Translations under genes and position numbers: made by a program
The notes under the pieces: generated by a model
The model's database searches: none
What the model was told of the DNA's origin: nothing
The model's input: only the letters and a program-made list of their open reading frames with translations
Assembly: GCA_946186375.1 (NCBI GenBank)
Contig: CAMHMZ010000010.1
Coordinates: 1 to 64,000, forward strand
Origin: an uncultured Clostridia bacterium
Lineage (GTDB): Bacteria; Bacillota; Clostridia; Oscillospirales; Oscillospiraceae
Length of the DNA: 64,000 bases
Reading direction: 5' to 3'
Shown here: positions 42,862 to 52,417 of the stretch, in pieces
How the letters are laid out: each line of letters starts with the position of its first letter
Position numbering within the stretch: position 1 is the stretch's first letter

Positions 42862-43799
42862 TTATCACACCAGACCAGATACACAGCAAGTGGAGATCCG
42901 TCGACTTTTCACACGGCGGGTATATTCAGCTTGAAATAACACATCCGCTTGAATGGTATATCGGCTATAAAGGAATTGACGAGAAGACTCTGCTTGTCAT
43001 CTCAGCAAATGAGCCGGAACGCATACCGTCATCAAAGTCTCTTCTTGTATCTAAGGGGCTTCGTACAGATGGCAGGTGGACCTTAACGTTCACGCTTATG
43101 CGCAAAGACCAAGACAGCGTTTTTGAAACACTGTGCGCGGATATCATTTGCTACTCAGAAACTGCTGCAGACGAAGCGGCTGCTTTGCTGCAAGTTGCAA
43201 AACGCTATAAGCAGTGGGATAAACTGCTGGAGCACCAGAGAAAATCCTTGATGGACGAAAGCAGCCGAAAAGGTCTGTTCGGAGAGCTGGTTTTCTTAAA
43301 CCAGGTAATGGATAACGGCAGACCAGCTCTTCCGGCTGTACAAGGTTGGGTTGGCCCAGATGGCGCAGACCAAGATTTTGCATATGACAGCTTCTGGCAC
43401 GAAATAAAAACAGTCGGGATTTCTGCTGATTCTATTACGATCTCTTCATTGGAACAATTGAACACGGAAAGCTCAGGAGAAATCGTTGTTATGCGCGTTG
43501 ATAAATGCGCGCCGCAGCATGCTGATGCCAGATCACTTGCAGAGGAAGTCGATTTAACCGTAGAGAGGATCTCTTCGGATTCAGATGCATTAACTCTGCT
43601 GGAAAACAAATTGTCAAAATACGGGTACATAGACCTTCCTGAGTATCGTGAACAAAAATACCACTATTCCGGACGGGAGCGTTTCTTTGTAGGTGACGGG
43701 TTCCCCAGACTGACATCTGCTAATGTACCTACTCAAATTACCGCGGCTCAGTATTCTATAAGCCTTGCGGGAATAGCGGCCTGGAAAATGGAGGAGTAA
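42858..43799 (+). CDS. PD-(D/E)XK-motif protein (DUF4420-like)
   Basis: This 313-residue protein has a nuclease-type core: GLFGELVFL (Glu on the first helix), GADQDFAYDSF (Asp) and WHEIKTVG (Glu-x-Lys), the PD-(D/E)XK pattern. It resembles the DUF4420 family found next to Z1 and AIPR genes. It is a probable DNA cleavage subunit of the system. It overlaps the Z1 gene by four bases, and the AIPR gene starts three bases after its stop. Confidence 0.8.
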   Translation: MIITPDQIHSKWRSVDFSHGGYIQLEITHPLEWYIGYKGIDEKTLLVISANEPERIPSSKSLLVSKGLRTDGRWTLTFTLMRKDQDSVFETLCADIICYSETAADEAAALLQVAKRYKQWDKLLEHQRKSLMDESSRKGLFGELVFLNQVMDNGRPALPAVQGWVGPDGADQDFAYDSFWHEIKTVGISADSITISSLEQLNTESSGEIVVMRVDKCAPQHADARSLAEEVDLTVERISSDSDALTLLENKLSKYGYIDLPEYREQKYHYSGRERFFVGDGFPRLTSANVPTQITAAQYSISLAGIAAWKMEE

Positions 43800-43802
43800 A
43801 CA

Positions 43803-45878
43803 ATGGACGTGCAGGAATTTCGCAAAGACTTCCTTGAAAATGTTAAAGCTGAAGCTGCAGCTACCGGAGAGGGTTCCTGCGCGGCATTTGTAGACTCCAT
43901 GGCTCAGTATTTAGTTGAAGCCGAAGTCATTCCGGATTTTACGCCTGCTTTTTATACGAACACTACCAAGACGCGGAAAAGATACCGCGTTGACGGTTAT
44001 ATATTTGATGAATTTGATTTCACAATGAATCTGGTTATCGCAGATTATGACGGAAACGAAGAGAGAGTGTTCGGAAAAGTAGCGGCCAGGGATAGTATTC
44101 AACGCTTGTCTGTATTTGTGGATCAGGCACTGAATACAAGACTCTACAAGGAGATTGAGATGAGCACGCCCTGCGCAGACCTGGTAGATCTGCTTCGTGC
44201 GGAAAAGGATAAAATCCGGAAGTATCGATTCCTGGTTTTCACCGATGCAGATGTTTCTGATACAATTCGAACTTTGGAAGGCGCTGATATCGACGGCATT
44301 CCAGTAGAAGCACAGATTTGGGATATTGACCGCCTGTTTCGTGTCTGCTGCTCAGATTTGGGAAGACAAAGCATCGAAATTGATTTCCGCAACTATACTC
44401 CGGATGGCATTCCTTGCCTCGAGGCGAGCAATGCAGCAACTGCAGATTACAACAGCTATCTTTGCATAATCCCGGGAGAAACCCTGGCGGATATCTATGA
44501 TCAATATGGAAGCCAGCTTCTTGAGGGCAATGTGCGCTCCTTCCTTTCAACAAAAGTTGCAGTAAACAAGAAGATACGGGAAACCATTTTAAAATGCCCA
44601 TCCATGTTTTTTGCCTATAATAATGGTGTCTCTGCGACTGCAATGGACGTTCAGGTTGAGGACACCCCATCTGGAAGAAGAATTGTATCTGCGAGAGACT
44701 TTCAGATTATCAATGGCGGACAAACAACAGCATCTCTTTCGAACACACGGCACAAAGACAAGGCGGATCTTCGCGGAATCTATGTGCAGATGAAACTGAC
44801 AGAGATTGATGAGAGCGATGTTGACCGCTCAACAGAGCTGATCAGAAACATTTCCCGTTCATCCAACAGCCAAAATAAAGTAACAGATGCGGACTTCTTC
44901 TCTACCCATCCGTTCCATGTGCGCATGGAGCAGCACTCCAGACGCATTTTTGCGCCTGCAGAAGCTGGCGCACAGTACGAAACCAAGTGGTTTTATGAGC
45001 GGGCTAAGGGACAGTTCTTCCAAGCTCAGATGCGGCTCACTCCTGCCAAGAAAAAGCAGTTCCTTCTCCAAAATCCCAAGAACAAGGTAATTACAAAAAC
45101 GGATTTGGCTAAGGTGAGAAACACTTGGGCTGAGATGCCGCAGACCGTCAGCAAAGGCGCTCAAACGAACTTCATGAAGTTCGCTGAGATTATTGATCAG
45201 GAATGGTCAGAGAACGATACCCGCTTCAACGAAAGGTACTATACTGAAACGGTTGCACTGGTAATCCTGTTTAAGCATCTGGAAGCGCTGATTCCGAAAC
45301 AATCGTGGTATGAACAAGGCTATCGAGCCAATATTGTTACGTATTCTCTGGCACTGCTCCATAGGCTGATTAAGAAACAGTTTAAGAATATGGATCTTGA
45401 CCTCCAAAGCATTTGGCTTCACCAAAGTGTTCCGCTGGTTGTTACTAAAGCGCTGGAAACCATTTCTGAGCAGGTCTTTTATAAGATTACTGATGAAGAT
45501 AGGCAAACTATCAACGTTACCCAGTGGTGTAAACGTGATGCCTGTTGGAAGAGTGTACAGGAGATAGAAGTAGTATTGCCGCCGGAATTTGAGAGCGTTC
45601 TGATCAGCAAAGCAGAGGCCAAAGCAGCAGAACGGGAAGCAAAAAGCGATCAAAAGTTAATCTCCGGAGCTGAGGCGCAGGCAAAAGTCATAGAGCATAC
45701 TGCAGGCCAGTGGAAAGCTTTGTACAGCTTTTGTGTTCAAAAGAAACTGATGTCTCCGGACGAGTTGGCAGCTGTAAAAATAGCTTGTCAGCTTCCGGCA
45801 AAGCTTCCAAATCCGTACCAGAGTCAGCGATTGCTCGCCTTATTAGAACGTGCGGAATCCGAAGGGTTCAGAATGTAA
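43803..45878 (+). CDS. AIPR-family (abortive infection) protein
   Basis: This 691-residue protein contains the AIPR domain (PF10592), named from abortive-infection phage resistance. The diagnostic part is PSMFFAYNNGVSATA (about 266-280) and FQIINGGQTTASLSNT (about 300-315). An N-terminal region of about 180 residues and a helical C-terminal domain surround it. The biochemical role of AIPR is not established. Position between the nuclease-like gene and the methyltransferase supports a place in the restriction complex. Confidence 0.85.
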   Translation: MDVQEFRKDFLENVKAEAAATGEGSCAAFVDSMAQYLVEAEVIPDFTPAFYTNTTKTRKRYRVDGYIFDEFDFTMNLVIADYDGNEERVFGKVAARDSIQRLSVFVDQALNTRLYKEIEMSTPCADLVDLLRAEKDKIRKYRFLVFTDADVSDTIRTLEGADIDGIPVEAQIWDIDRLFRVCCSDLGRQSIEIDFRNYTPDGIPCLEASNAATADYNSYLCIIPGETLADIYDQYGSQLLEGNVRSFLSTKVAVNKKIRETILKCPSMFFAYNNGVSATAMDVQVEDTPSGRRIVSARDFQIINGGQTTASLSNTRHKDKADLRGIYVQMKLTEIDESDVDRSTELIRNISRSSNSQNKVTDADFFSTHPFHVRMEQHSRRIFAPAEAGAQYETKWFYERAKGQFFQAQMRLTPAKKKQFLLQNPKNKVITKTDLAKVRNTWAEMPQTVSKGAQTNFMKFAEIIDQEWSENDTRFNERYYTETVALVILFKHLEALIPKQSWYEQGYRANIVTYSLALLHRLIKKQFKNMDLDLQSIWLHQSVPLVVTKALETISEQVFYKITDEDRQTINVTQWCKRDACWKSVQEIEVVLPPEFESVLISKAEAKAAEREAKSDQKLISGAEAQAKVIEHTAGQWKALYSFCVQKKLMSPDELAAVKIACQLPAKLPNPYQSQRLLALLERAESEGFRM

Positions 45879-45904
45879 GAATTAGAGAAGAGAGGACGCT
45901 CTTT

Positions 45905-47518
45905 GTGTATAAAGTAGTTGATCTGTTCGCAGGGGCCGGAGGATTAAGCTTGGGCTTTGCGCAAACAAAGAAATTTGATATAAAAGTTGCCTTTGAGAAC
46001 AGCCCTTATATGCAGGAGACATATAAGCTGAATCATCCGAGGGTAGAAGTTCTGGGCGATGTCTGCGCGGCGAATTATGCAGAAATTAAAAAGAAGTATG
46101 GCAGCATAGACGTCGTAATCGGAGGCCCTCCCTGCCAAGGCTTTTCAAATGCAAACAGGCAGAGGAACCACGCTATCAGCCAAAATAACATGCTGGTGAA
46201 ACAGTATATCCGTGCAATTCTTGAGTTGCAGCCGAAAGCATTTGTCATGGAGAATGTCAGCATGCTCAAGTCGGATGTTCACAGGTTTTTCTTGAGCAAA
46301 AGCGACAGATCTATTCTTAGACAGTATGAAATACCATCTAAGAACACTCCTGTTCGGCTCATCGAAAAACAGTATTCTTTCCGCGGAGCAGAGGCAATTA
46401 TCAGAAAAAAAGAAAAAGTTAAGCAGTATCTTTGGCCTGAATCGCATTACTTGGAGATGAATGTTGTTCTTAAGTACTCCAAAAATTCAAAGAAGCTTAA
46501 GAACACACTGGAAAAGCACCAGAAAAAACTGCAGGAAATAGCCCAACAGCATATTACGGAGAACATAAAAGACCACATTCTTCAAAAAGACTCTGAGGCA
46601 TTCAGCGCAGTAAATCAGTATTACTCCGGCGAAATAAATGCAGAGGCGCTCGTCGAGAAAATACTGCCGGCTTTGATGATTCAAAGAATGCTGAGTACAG
46701 CGAATGAAATATATGAAAACAAAATCGTTGTGGACAGCTTTTCAGCAAAAGACGGAGTTGTGGCAAATATTCGTTCTTTTGCAGTATTTGACTACTTAAA
46801 GGCAATTTTGGAATCTGAAAAGAATGGGTACGTCATAAAAAATGACGTGTTGTGTGCAGCAGACTACGGTGCGCCCCAAAAACGGATGCGATTTGTGGCC
46901 ATAGGGATAAAAAAAGAAATCTCACCAGAGATATCACTGCCAAAAGGCACTTTCGAGGAGGAACACTATAGGAAAGTCCGTGAGGCAATTGAAGATATTG
47001 AAGACGTGGAACCGGTGACCGAAGTTGAATCGGATCACGGAATTAAACTGGAGCCCAAAGAAAACCTAAGCGATCTTGCAAGAACTCTTAGAGATTCGAA
47101 AATTCTGAAAAACCACATGATTACGAACACTACGGAAACAGCAATGGACAGGTTTAAGGCGCTCAAACAAGGCGAGAATTTCCATGCACTGAATGATTCA
47201 TTAAAAACCAATACATATACGGACGCATCAAGAACCCAGAGGACTATTTATCTACGCCTGAATTATGATGAGCCGAGCGGGACGGTCGTGAATGTCCGAA
47301 AGTCTATGTGGATCCACCCCACGCTGGACCGGGCGATCAGTGTCCGAGAAGCCGCAAGGCTCCAGACATTCCCGGACAGTTTCGTTTTCTGCGGCACAAA
47401 GGATAAGCAGTACCAGCAAGTCGGCAATGCTGTCCCTCCTATCATGGCCAAAGCAATTGCTGACCATCTTGCCAAAGCACTGGAAAACGGCACAGAGGGT
47501 GAGGACATTGGCAGATAA
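45905..47518 (+). CDS. DNA (cytosine-5) methyltransferase 1
   Basis: This 537-residue enzyme methylates C5 of cytosine in an unknown site, most likely protecting host DNA from the adjacent restriction genes. Motifs: DLFAGAGGLSLGF (I), GGPPCQGFS with catalytic Cys about 77 (IV), MENV (VI), APQKRMRFVAIG (VIII) and QVGNAVPPIMA (X). About 200 residues between motifs VI and VIII form an unusually long charged insertion. The start is GTG 45905 after AGAGAGGA; earlier in-frame codons overlap AIPR. Its end overlaps the Vsr gene by 11 bases. Confidence 0.92.
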   Translation: MYKVVDLFAGAGGLSLGFAQTKKFDIKVAFENSPYMQETYKLNHPRVEVLGDVCAANYAEIKKKYGSIDVVIGGPPCQGFSNANRQRNHAISQNNMLVKQYIRAILELQPKAFVMENVSMLKSDVHRFFLSKSDRSILRQYEIPSKNTPVRLIEKQYSFRGAEAIIRKKEKVKQYLWPESHYLEMNVVLKYSKNSKKLKNTLEKHQKKLQEIAQQHITENIKDHILQKDSEAFSAVNQYYSGEINAEALVEKILPALMIQRMLSTANEIYENKIVVDSFSAKDGVVANIRSFAVFDYLKAILESEKNGYVIKNDVLCAADYGAPQKRMRFVAIGIKKEISPEISLPKGTFEEEHYRKVREAIEDIEDVEPVTEVESDHGIKLEPKENLSDLARTLRDSKILKNHMITNTTETAMDRFKALKQGENFHALNDSLKTNTYTDASRTQRTIYLRLNYDEPSGTVVNVRKSMWIHPTLDRAISVREAARLQTFPDSFVFCGTKDKQYQQVGNAVPPIMAKAIADHLAKALENGTEGEDIGR

Positions 47519-47930
47519 TCACAGCAAAGAAGTCCGCAGCATGAATATGTCTCACATCCGCAGCAAGAACACAAAGCCGGAGGAGATGGTTAGGAAGTAC
47601 CTTTTTTCTAAAGGCTTTCGTTATCGCAAAAACGTGCGAAAACTGCCGGGATGTCCGGACATTGTTCTGCCCAAGTATAAAACGGTTATCTTTGTAAATG
47701 GATGCTTTTGGCACAAGCATGACTGCCCGAGATTTGTGTGGCCTTCTTCAAATCAGGAGTATTGGATACCTAAAATAAGTGCAAATGTTGAGAGAGATAA
47801 ACGGAACCAATCAGCACTTCGAGACGCGGGGTGGAATGTAATTATTCTTTGGGAGTGCCAACTAAAAAAGTTACATGCAAATCAAACCTTAGATGAGCTT
47901 CAGGCGAAAATAAAGGGAAATGAGAGATGA
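47508..47930 (+). CDS. vsr: Very-short-patch-repair endonuclease 1
   Basis: Vsr nicks 5' of the T in T:G mismatches that arise when 5-methylcytosine deaminates, and usually accompanies a C5 methyltransferase. The 140-residue protein matches the family throughout. By position D51, W68 and H69 are kept (PGCPDIVL, GCFWHKH), but the residue at E. coli His64 is Asn (FVNGCFWH). The start is TTG 47508, giving ADNHSKEVRSMNMSHIR, the standard N-terminus. Confidence 0.92.
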   Translation: MADNHSKEVRSMNMSHIRSKNTKPEEMVRKYLFSKGFRYRKNVRKLPGCPDIVLPKYKTVIFVNGCFWHKHDCPRFVWPSSNQEYWIPKISANVERDKRNQSALRDAGWNVIILWECQLKKLHANQTLDELQAKIKGNER

Positions 47931-48835
47931 CAATGAAAAGGTCAAAAATTGATTCGAGAGTTCCGCGGTATACCCAATTAATTGTACCAACATTTGAGGC
48001 CTTAAAAGCTTTAGGCGGATCAGGGAAGAATGATGAGATATTAGATCAAATAATAACCGCCTTGGAAATCCCTGACGAGGTTGCAGATATTCAACATAAG
48101 GGAAGAACAAATAAATCAGAATTATCATATCAAGCAGATTGGGCTAGAACCTACTTGCGGATATACGGTATTATTGAAAACAGCGCAAGGAGCGTTTGGT
48201 CAATTATGCCCGATTATGTTTCGGTCCCAGAGATTGACGCCAAAATGATTGTAGACACTGTTACAAAAGAAACCAAAAAAAGACGGTCGGAAAAGAAGCA
48301 GACTGTTGGTTCAGGAGAGAACGATAAGCCGGAAGATGATGATCCTACTAATGACTATTCTGAGTATCCAGATGAATTAAAACCATGGCGAGAACAACTC
48401 GCTGATATCCTGCAGAACATGGACCCATACGGTTTTGAAAGACTGGCTCAGCGTGTTTTAAGAGAGTGTGGCTTTTCGCAAGTTGAAGTCACCAAAAAAT
48501 CTGGGGATGGCGGTATCGATGGAACTGGAAAACTTAAGATTAATGGTATTTTCAGCTTTAATGTTGCATTTCAATGTAAACGATACAGTGGCTTGGTAGG
48601 CGCACCGGCGATTCGAGATTTCAGAGGATCATTAACCACAAATATTGAAAAAGGTGTTCTAATTACGACGGGTTCTTTTTCAAAGGCAGCAAGAGAAGAA
48701 GCCGCTAGCCCCGGGAAGCAACAGATTGATCTTGTTGATGGAGAGGACTTCATCAATATGATTGCAGAATATGGTATTGGCGTTAAAGAAGTGAAAACAT
48801 ACGAGATAGACGAGAATTTCTTTAAAAAAATATAG
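47927..48835 (+). CDS. Mrr-like restriction endonuclease
   Basis: This 302-residue protein has an N-terminal winged-helix-like Mrr_N domain (about 10-100), an acidic linker and a C-terminal Mrr catalytic domain (about 155-290). The active site is GDGGIDGTG (Asp about 198) and FQCKRY (Gln-x-Lys, about 216-218). Mrr enzymes cleave modified or foreign DNA. It overlaps Vsr 1 by four bases and ends the first defence cluster. If methyl-dependent it could attack differently modified phage DNA; that is inference. Confidence 0.88.
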   Translation: MTMKRSKIDSRVPRYTQLIVPTFEALKALGGSGKNDEILDQIITALEIPDEVADIQHKGRTNKSELSYQADWARTYLRIYGIIENSARSVWSIMPDYVSVPEIDAKMIVDTVTKETKKRRSEKKQTVGSGENDKPEDDDPTNDYSEYPDELKPWREQLADILQNMDPYGFERLAQRVLRECGFSQVEVTKKSGDGGIDGTGKLKINGIFSFNVAFQCKRYSGLVGAPAIRDFRGSLTTNIEKGVLITTGSFSKAAREEAASPGKQQIDLVDGEDFINMIAEYGIGVKEVKTYEIDENFFKKI

Positions 48836-48911
48836 TTAAAGGGTGCTCGCATACCAACTAAACCTGAACTGGCCCGTGCATGATTATATAGCCTTTATCA
48901 AACTTGCACTG

Positions 48912-49178
48912 TCAGACGCAATCAAAAACTACGCCAACAAATTGCGCTGGTAAGTATAAAGCTGAATGGAACTCAAAGATATCAATATCACAGCAAAGAA
49001 TAATCTGCTTTCCTGAATTCATTTTTTCCTTTATTATGGCAGGTTGCCTTTTGTAGCTGAAGCCAATTATGGATAGCATTTTTTGTGCTTCAATGTCAAA
49101 ATAATCAATAATCATTTCATTTGTTGCATTCTGCAGAAAACTACTGAACCGATGGCTGTAGAATAGAACTTTCACCAT
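48912..49178 (-). CDS. Small antisense-oriented hypothetical protein, 88 aa
   Basis: I recognise no family. The ATG at 49178 is preceded by AGGAGGATAAA, a strong RBS, which argues that it is real. The product is short, soluble, rich in Ile/Phe/Lys and ends VGVVFDCV. It lies on the minus strand in the only large gap between the two defence clusters, with 27 bases between its start and the start of the dual-GHKL gene. Transcription of the second module must therefore begin inside this gene or read through from Mrr. Confidence 0.55.
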   Translation of the reverse strand: MVKVLFYSHRFSSFLQNATNEMIIDYFDIEAQKMLSIIGFSYKRQPAIIKEKMNSGKQIILCCDIDIFEFHSALYLPAQFVGVVFDCV

Positions 49179-49205
49179 TTTATCCTCCTGAAAGGGGCTG
49201 TAATA

Positions 49206-51335
49206 ATGAACTCGCGTACTATCGAGATTCCCATGAAATTTCATCCACGTGCTTTTTCTGCTTTCGGTGCGGATCTAGTAACCAATGATTGTGTTGCAAT
49301 CGCTGAGCTTGTAAAAAACAGTTACGATGCTTTTGCGGAAAACGTTATAGTTACAGTCTCATCAGATTATCTTGAAATAAGAGATGATGGGCTTGGAATG
49401 ACAGCGGAAATCATTCGTGATGCATGGGCAGTTATTGCAACCCCATACAAAAAAAGAACTCCTGTTGTCCATAAGGACGGAAAAGTCCGCCGGGTTTCTG
49501 GAAACAAAGGATTAGGGCGGTTTTCTGCTGCACGACTTGGCAGATACCTTAAGATTATTACAAAAAATGACTCAGATCAGTTGATAACTGCTGTTATTGA
49601 CTGGGAAAGCTTTGCTAATTCTAACAACATGTCAGATTGTAGAATTGAGATGACTGTTGGCGGAGAAACTGACCTTAATAGGCTTTCCAATAGTGGAACA
49701 ATAATCCAGATAACTGGATTATATGAGCAGTGGAATGCACAGAAAGTTACGGAATTAGAAAATGCTCTCTCAAGACTGATTTCGCCCTTTGACAGTAAGC
49801 ATGATTTTAGTATTGTTCTTAACTACGAGTCATATGCAGCGCCTGTTTACATTAAACCGCAAGAGTTTATTCAACATCCCACATATAGTATTGAGGGAAC
49901 TGTTGACGACTCTGGGGCTATTTCGTGGAGTTATCGCTATGCCCCAAAGAAACGCCTTTTGACGGAAAAGTCCGGGAAGATTCTTTGGAAAGATGCACAC
50001 AATGGTTTTGATGCTGTTCACACTATTGATTCTGATATAATTGAGTCATATGTTGCTGGGAACTTTACCTTTGAAATCCGTGCATGGGATCTCGATAGTG
50101 ACAGCATCGCCGATGTTTCTGCCGCGTTCAATATAGGGAGGAGAGAAATCAGAGGGAATATTGCCCAATACAAAGGGTTATCCGTTTACAGAGATAATAT
50201 TCTGGTCCTTCCAAAGTCGGACGCTTCTAAAGATTGGCTTGGCATTGACGTAAGACGTGTTAGTTCTATTGGTAAACGAATGAGTACAAGCCAGATTATT
50301 GGCATGGTCAACATCTCATCTGAAAACAATCCAGGCATCAAAGATACTACTGACAGAGAAAAACTGGTTGACACTGTAGAGTATCATCAGTTCTGCAAAT
50401 TAGTAGAAACGATTATTTCTACACTCGAAGATTTGAGATATTCTGATAAAAAACCTGCAGAGAAAACTCCACGTGGATTAAGTGATTTAATTACCCCGCT
50501 GTCTGCCATGCCGTTAGTATCTAAACTTGAAAATGAACTGAGTAAAGGAAGCAATTCAGAACAATTGATCGAGGAGGTTCGAAATTACGCGGCAGAGAAC
50601 GAAAAAACACTAAGCGAATTAAACGAAAGGCTAACATATTATGCTCAGACAGCCTCTCTCGGATCCGTTGCTGTTGTCATTTTACACGAAATCCTTACAG
50701 GAATGACAGTAATAAAACGTTTCCTTAGGAGAATCCGCAAAGTGTTTGTTAATGCAGACCCAAAGACCATAGAGTATCTGGAAGACTCAGAAACTTGGCA
50801 TTCCAGACTAGTAGATGTAGCAAATAGCTTTGCCCCGCTGTATAGGAAGTCGCTCAAAAATGAACACAATACATGTAATATATATGAAGAAATACGAAAA
50901 AGCATTCGCTTGATTTCCAGCAAAAAAGAAGCAGCCGATATTTCTTTTGAAGTTGACGCCGAAAAAACGCTTAATGCTTCCGTTTTTTCTGGCGAGTTGC
51001 AGACTATCCTGGTTAATTTGTTCGATAATGCTGTATTTTGGATTAACTATTCCCAGAAAAAGAGTAAAACAATCTCTGTAAAGGCACGTCAAATTAATGA
51101 TGCCAAAGCAAGAATTACTGTTAGCGATTCTGGAACAGGTATTGCCAGAGAAGATGCCAGCAAGATATTTCAGCCGGGAATAACATCAAAGCCGCACGGA
51201 ATAGGAATGGGACTAGTAATTGTTACAGAGCTTCTAAATAATTACGATTGTAGAATTGCAACAATTATCCCTGGTGAACTGAATGGGGCGACATTTGAAT
51301 TTGATGTACCATTAGAAAGGATTGCGGAAAAATGA
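49206..51335 (+). CDS. Protein with two GHKL ATPase domains (Hsp90/MutL-like plus histidine-kinase-like)
   Basis: This 709-residue protein has two different ATP-binding folds. N-terminal: Asn in AELVKNSYDA (about 38), DDGLGM (60-65) and GNKGLGRFSAARLG (about 100-113), the HATPase_c_3 type. C-terminal: a helical segment with VVILHEILTG (possible phospho-His about 493), then LVNLFDNAVFWI (N box about 602), VSDSGTGI (G1) and HGIGMGLVIV (G2), as in sensor histidine kinases. The next gene encodes a receiver domain and overlaps by ATGA, so phosphotransfer between them is likely. No membrane segment: sensing would be cytoplasmic. Confidence 0.85.
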   Translation: MNSRTIEIPMKFHPRAFSAFGADLVTNDCVAIAELVKNSYDAFAENVIVTVSSDYLEIRDDGLGMTAEIIRDAWAVIATPYKKRTPVVHKDGKVRRVSGNKGLGRFSAARLGRYLKIITKNDSDQLITAVIDWESFANSNNMSDCRIEMTVGGETDLNRLSNSGTIIQITGLYEQWNAQKVTELENALSRLISPFDSKHDFSIVLNYESYAAPVYIKPQEFIQHPTYSIEGTVDDSGAISWSYRYAPKKRLLTEKSGKILWKDAHNGFDAVHTIDSDIIESYVAGNFTFEIRAWDLDSDSIADVSAAFNIGRREIRGNIAQYKGLSVYRDNILVLPKSDASKDWLGIDVRRVSSIGKRMSTSQIIGMVNISSENNPGIKDTTDREKLVDTVEYHQFCKLVETIISTLEDLRYSDKKPAEKTPRGLSDLITPLSAMPLVSKLENELSKGSNSEQLIEEVRNYAAENEKTLSELNERLTYYAQTASLGSVAVVILHEILTGMTVIKRFLRRIRKVFVNADPKTIEYLEDSETWHSRLVDVANSFAPLYRKSLKNEHNTCNIYEEIRKSIRLISSKKEAADISFEVDAEKTLNASVFSGELQTILVNLFDNAVFWINYSQKKSKTISVKARQINDAKARITVSDSGTGIAREDASKIFQPGITSKPHGIGMGLVIVTELLNNYDCRIATIIPGELNGATFEFDVPLERIAEK

Positions 51336-52417
51336 GAGTATTAGTGATTGATGATATTGAGGATTCCGTAAAAGAGATACTTGACAGCTGTGATGAAAAA
51401 GGTTGGGATAAGCGATTATCCAGTTTTGATCAAGCCTATTCATCAATTATTGAATTTGATCCAGACGTAATAGTTCTTGATTGGCGTGAGGATGCGGAGA
51501 GCATTGATACAGGAGAAGTCATTCTTGAAAAAATATGGAATATTACATTCAGACCCGTTGTTGTTTTTACGGCAAATGCAGGAATCATTAATATTGATTC
51601 AAAGCTTGCAAAAAGCAAATTGGTAAAAATAATCTCCAAAGGTGACGAGTCTCCAGTTATTGATTTTTTAGCAGAAATGGAGAAGTTTGCTTCTGACTTG
51701 TCGTCTTTCCGGGCAAAAATGAGTTCCGCACTAATTGAGTCATCGAATTCAATCTATTATCTGAGCTCTGAAGGTGAAGTAGAGTCTTCTGCGGTTGAAT
51801 ATCTATTATCAAAGCGAACATCCGCATTCTTTGATGATCAGTTTATTTCAGAGCTCTCTCCCTCATGGGTTCAATATTTGTGTCCGCCCATAAGTGAATG
51901 CCTTAATGTCTGTGATGTTATTCGGGTTAGAAGTTTAGATACAGACATTAATTCTGCTGGGAATCCAGAAGAGTACTTGCTGGTTTTGACTCCTTCGTGC
52001 GATATGTATCATAATGCTGGTCGAACTCCTAAGGTTTCACATGCACTATGCGCCAGATGCTATCCTAAAGAAAGCTTTCACAAGCTGGGGTTGTTTGATA
52101 CTCCATCTTCAAAGAATGTAGATAAGGTAAAAAGCGAACTTAATCGAGGATACAATGAATGCTTTGTTCCCCTTCCATGTTTCTCTAATATTATCCCATA
52201 TATGACCGCCGATCTGAAAAAAATAGAATTAATACTATTAGATAAGATAGCAGTTAATAGCGCTCAAATCACAGAAGACACAACGCATTTTAGAGTTGCA
52301 TCCATATGTAGTCCATTCAGAGAGCAGATCGTTTGGGCGCATTTACAGAATTCGTGTCGGCCAGGGGTACCGGATCGCAACACGGAATTATGGGCAAAGG
52401 AAATATTACAGAAATGA
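51332..52417 (+). CDS. Receiver-domain protein with novel cysteine-rich C-terminus
   Basis: This 361-residue protein begins with a response-regulator receiver domain (about 1-115): acidic pair in VIDDIEDS (Asp 7-8), phospho-acceptor Asp 50 in VIVLDWRED and Lys in IISKGDE. No DNA-binding output domain follows. Instead there is an unrecognised region of about 240 residues with clustered Cys (LTPSCDMY, ALCARCYP, PLPCFS) and an end rich in charged residues. It could bind metal or nucleic acid. The four-base overlaps with both neighbours tie it to the kinase-like ATPase and the second methyltransferase. Confidence 0.78.
   Translation: MRVLVIDDIEDSVKEILDSCDEKGWDKRLSSFDQAYSSIIEFDPDVIVLDWREDAESIDTGEVILEKIWNITFRPVVVFTANAGIINIDSKLAKSKLVKIISKGDESPVIDFLAEMEKFASDLSSFRAKMSSALIESSNSIYYLSSEGEVESSAVEYLLSKRTSAFFDDQFISELSPSWVQYLCPPISECLNVCDVIRVRSLDTDINSAGNPEEYLLVLTPSCDMYHNAGRTPKVSHALCARCYPKESFHKLGLFDTPSSKNVDKVKSELNRGYNECFVPLPCFSNIIPYMTADLKKIELILLDKIAVNSAQITEDTTHFRVASICSPFREQIVWAHLQNSCRPGVPDRNTELWAKEILQK

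Noticed and set aside
42858-43799. Reading the PD-(D/E)XK protein as Vsr-like or as Mrr
   Set aside because: The order of motifs (GLFGELVFL, QDF, EIKT) and length fit the DUF4420-type family, not Vsr or Mrr.
38675-48835. DISARM, BREX or Druantia assignment
   Set aside because: The core genes of those systems (for example PglZ, DrmA/B or the Druantia helicase) are missing; the MORC-Z1-AIPR set is different.
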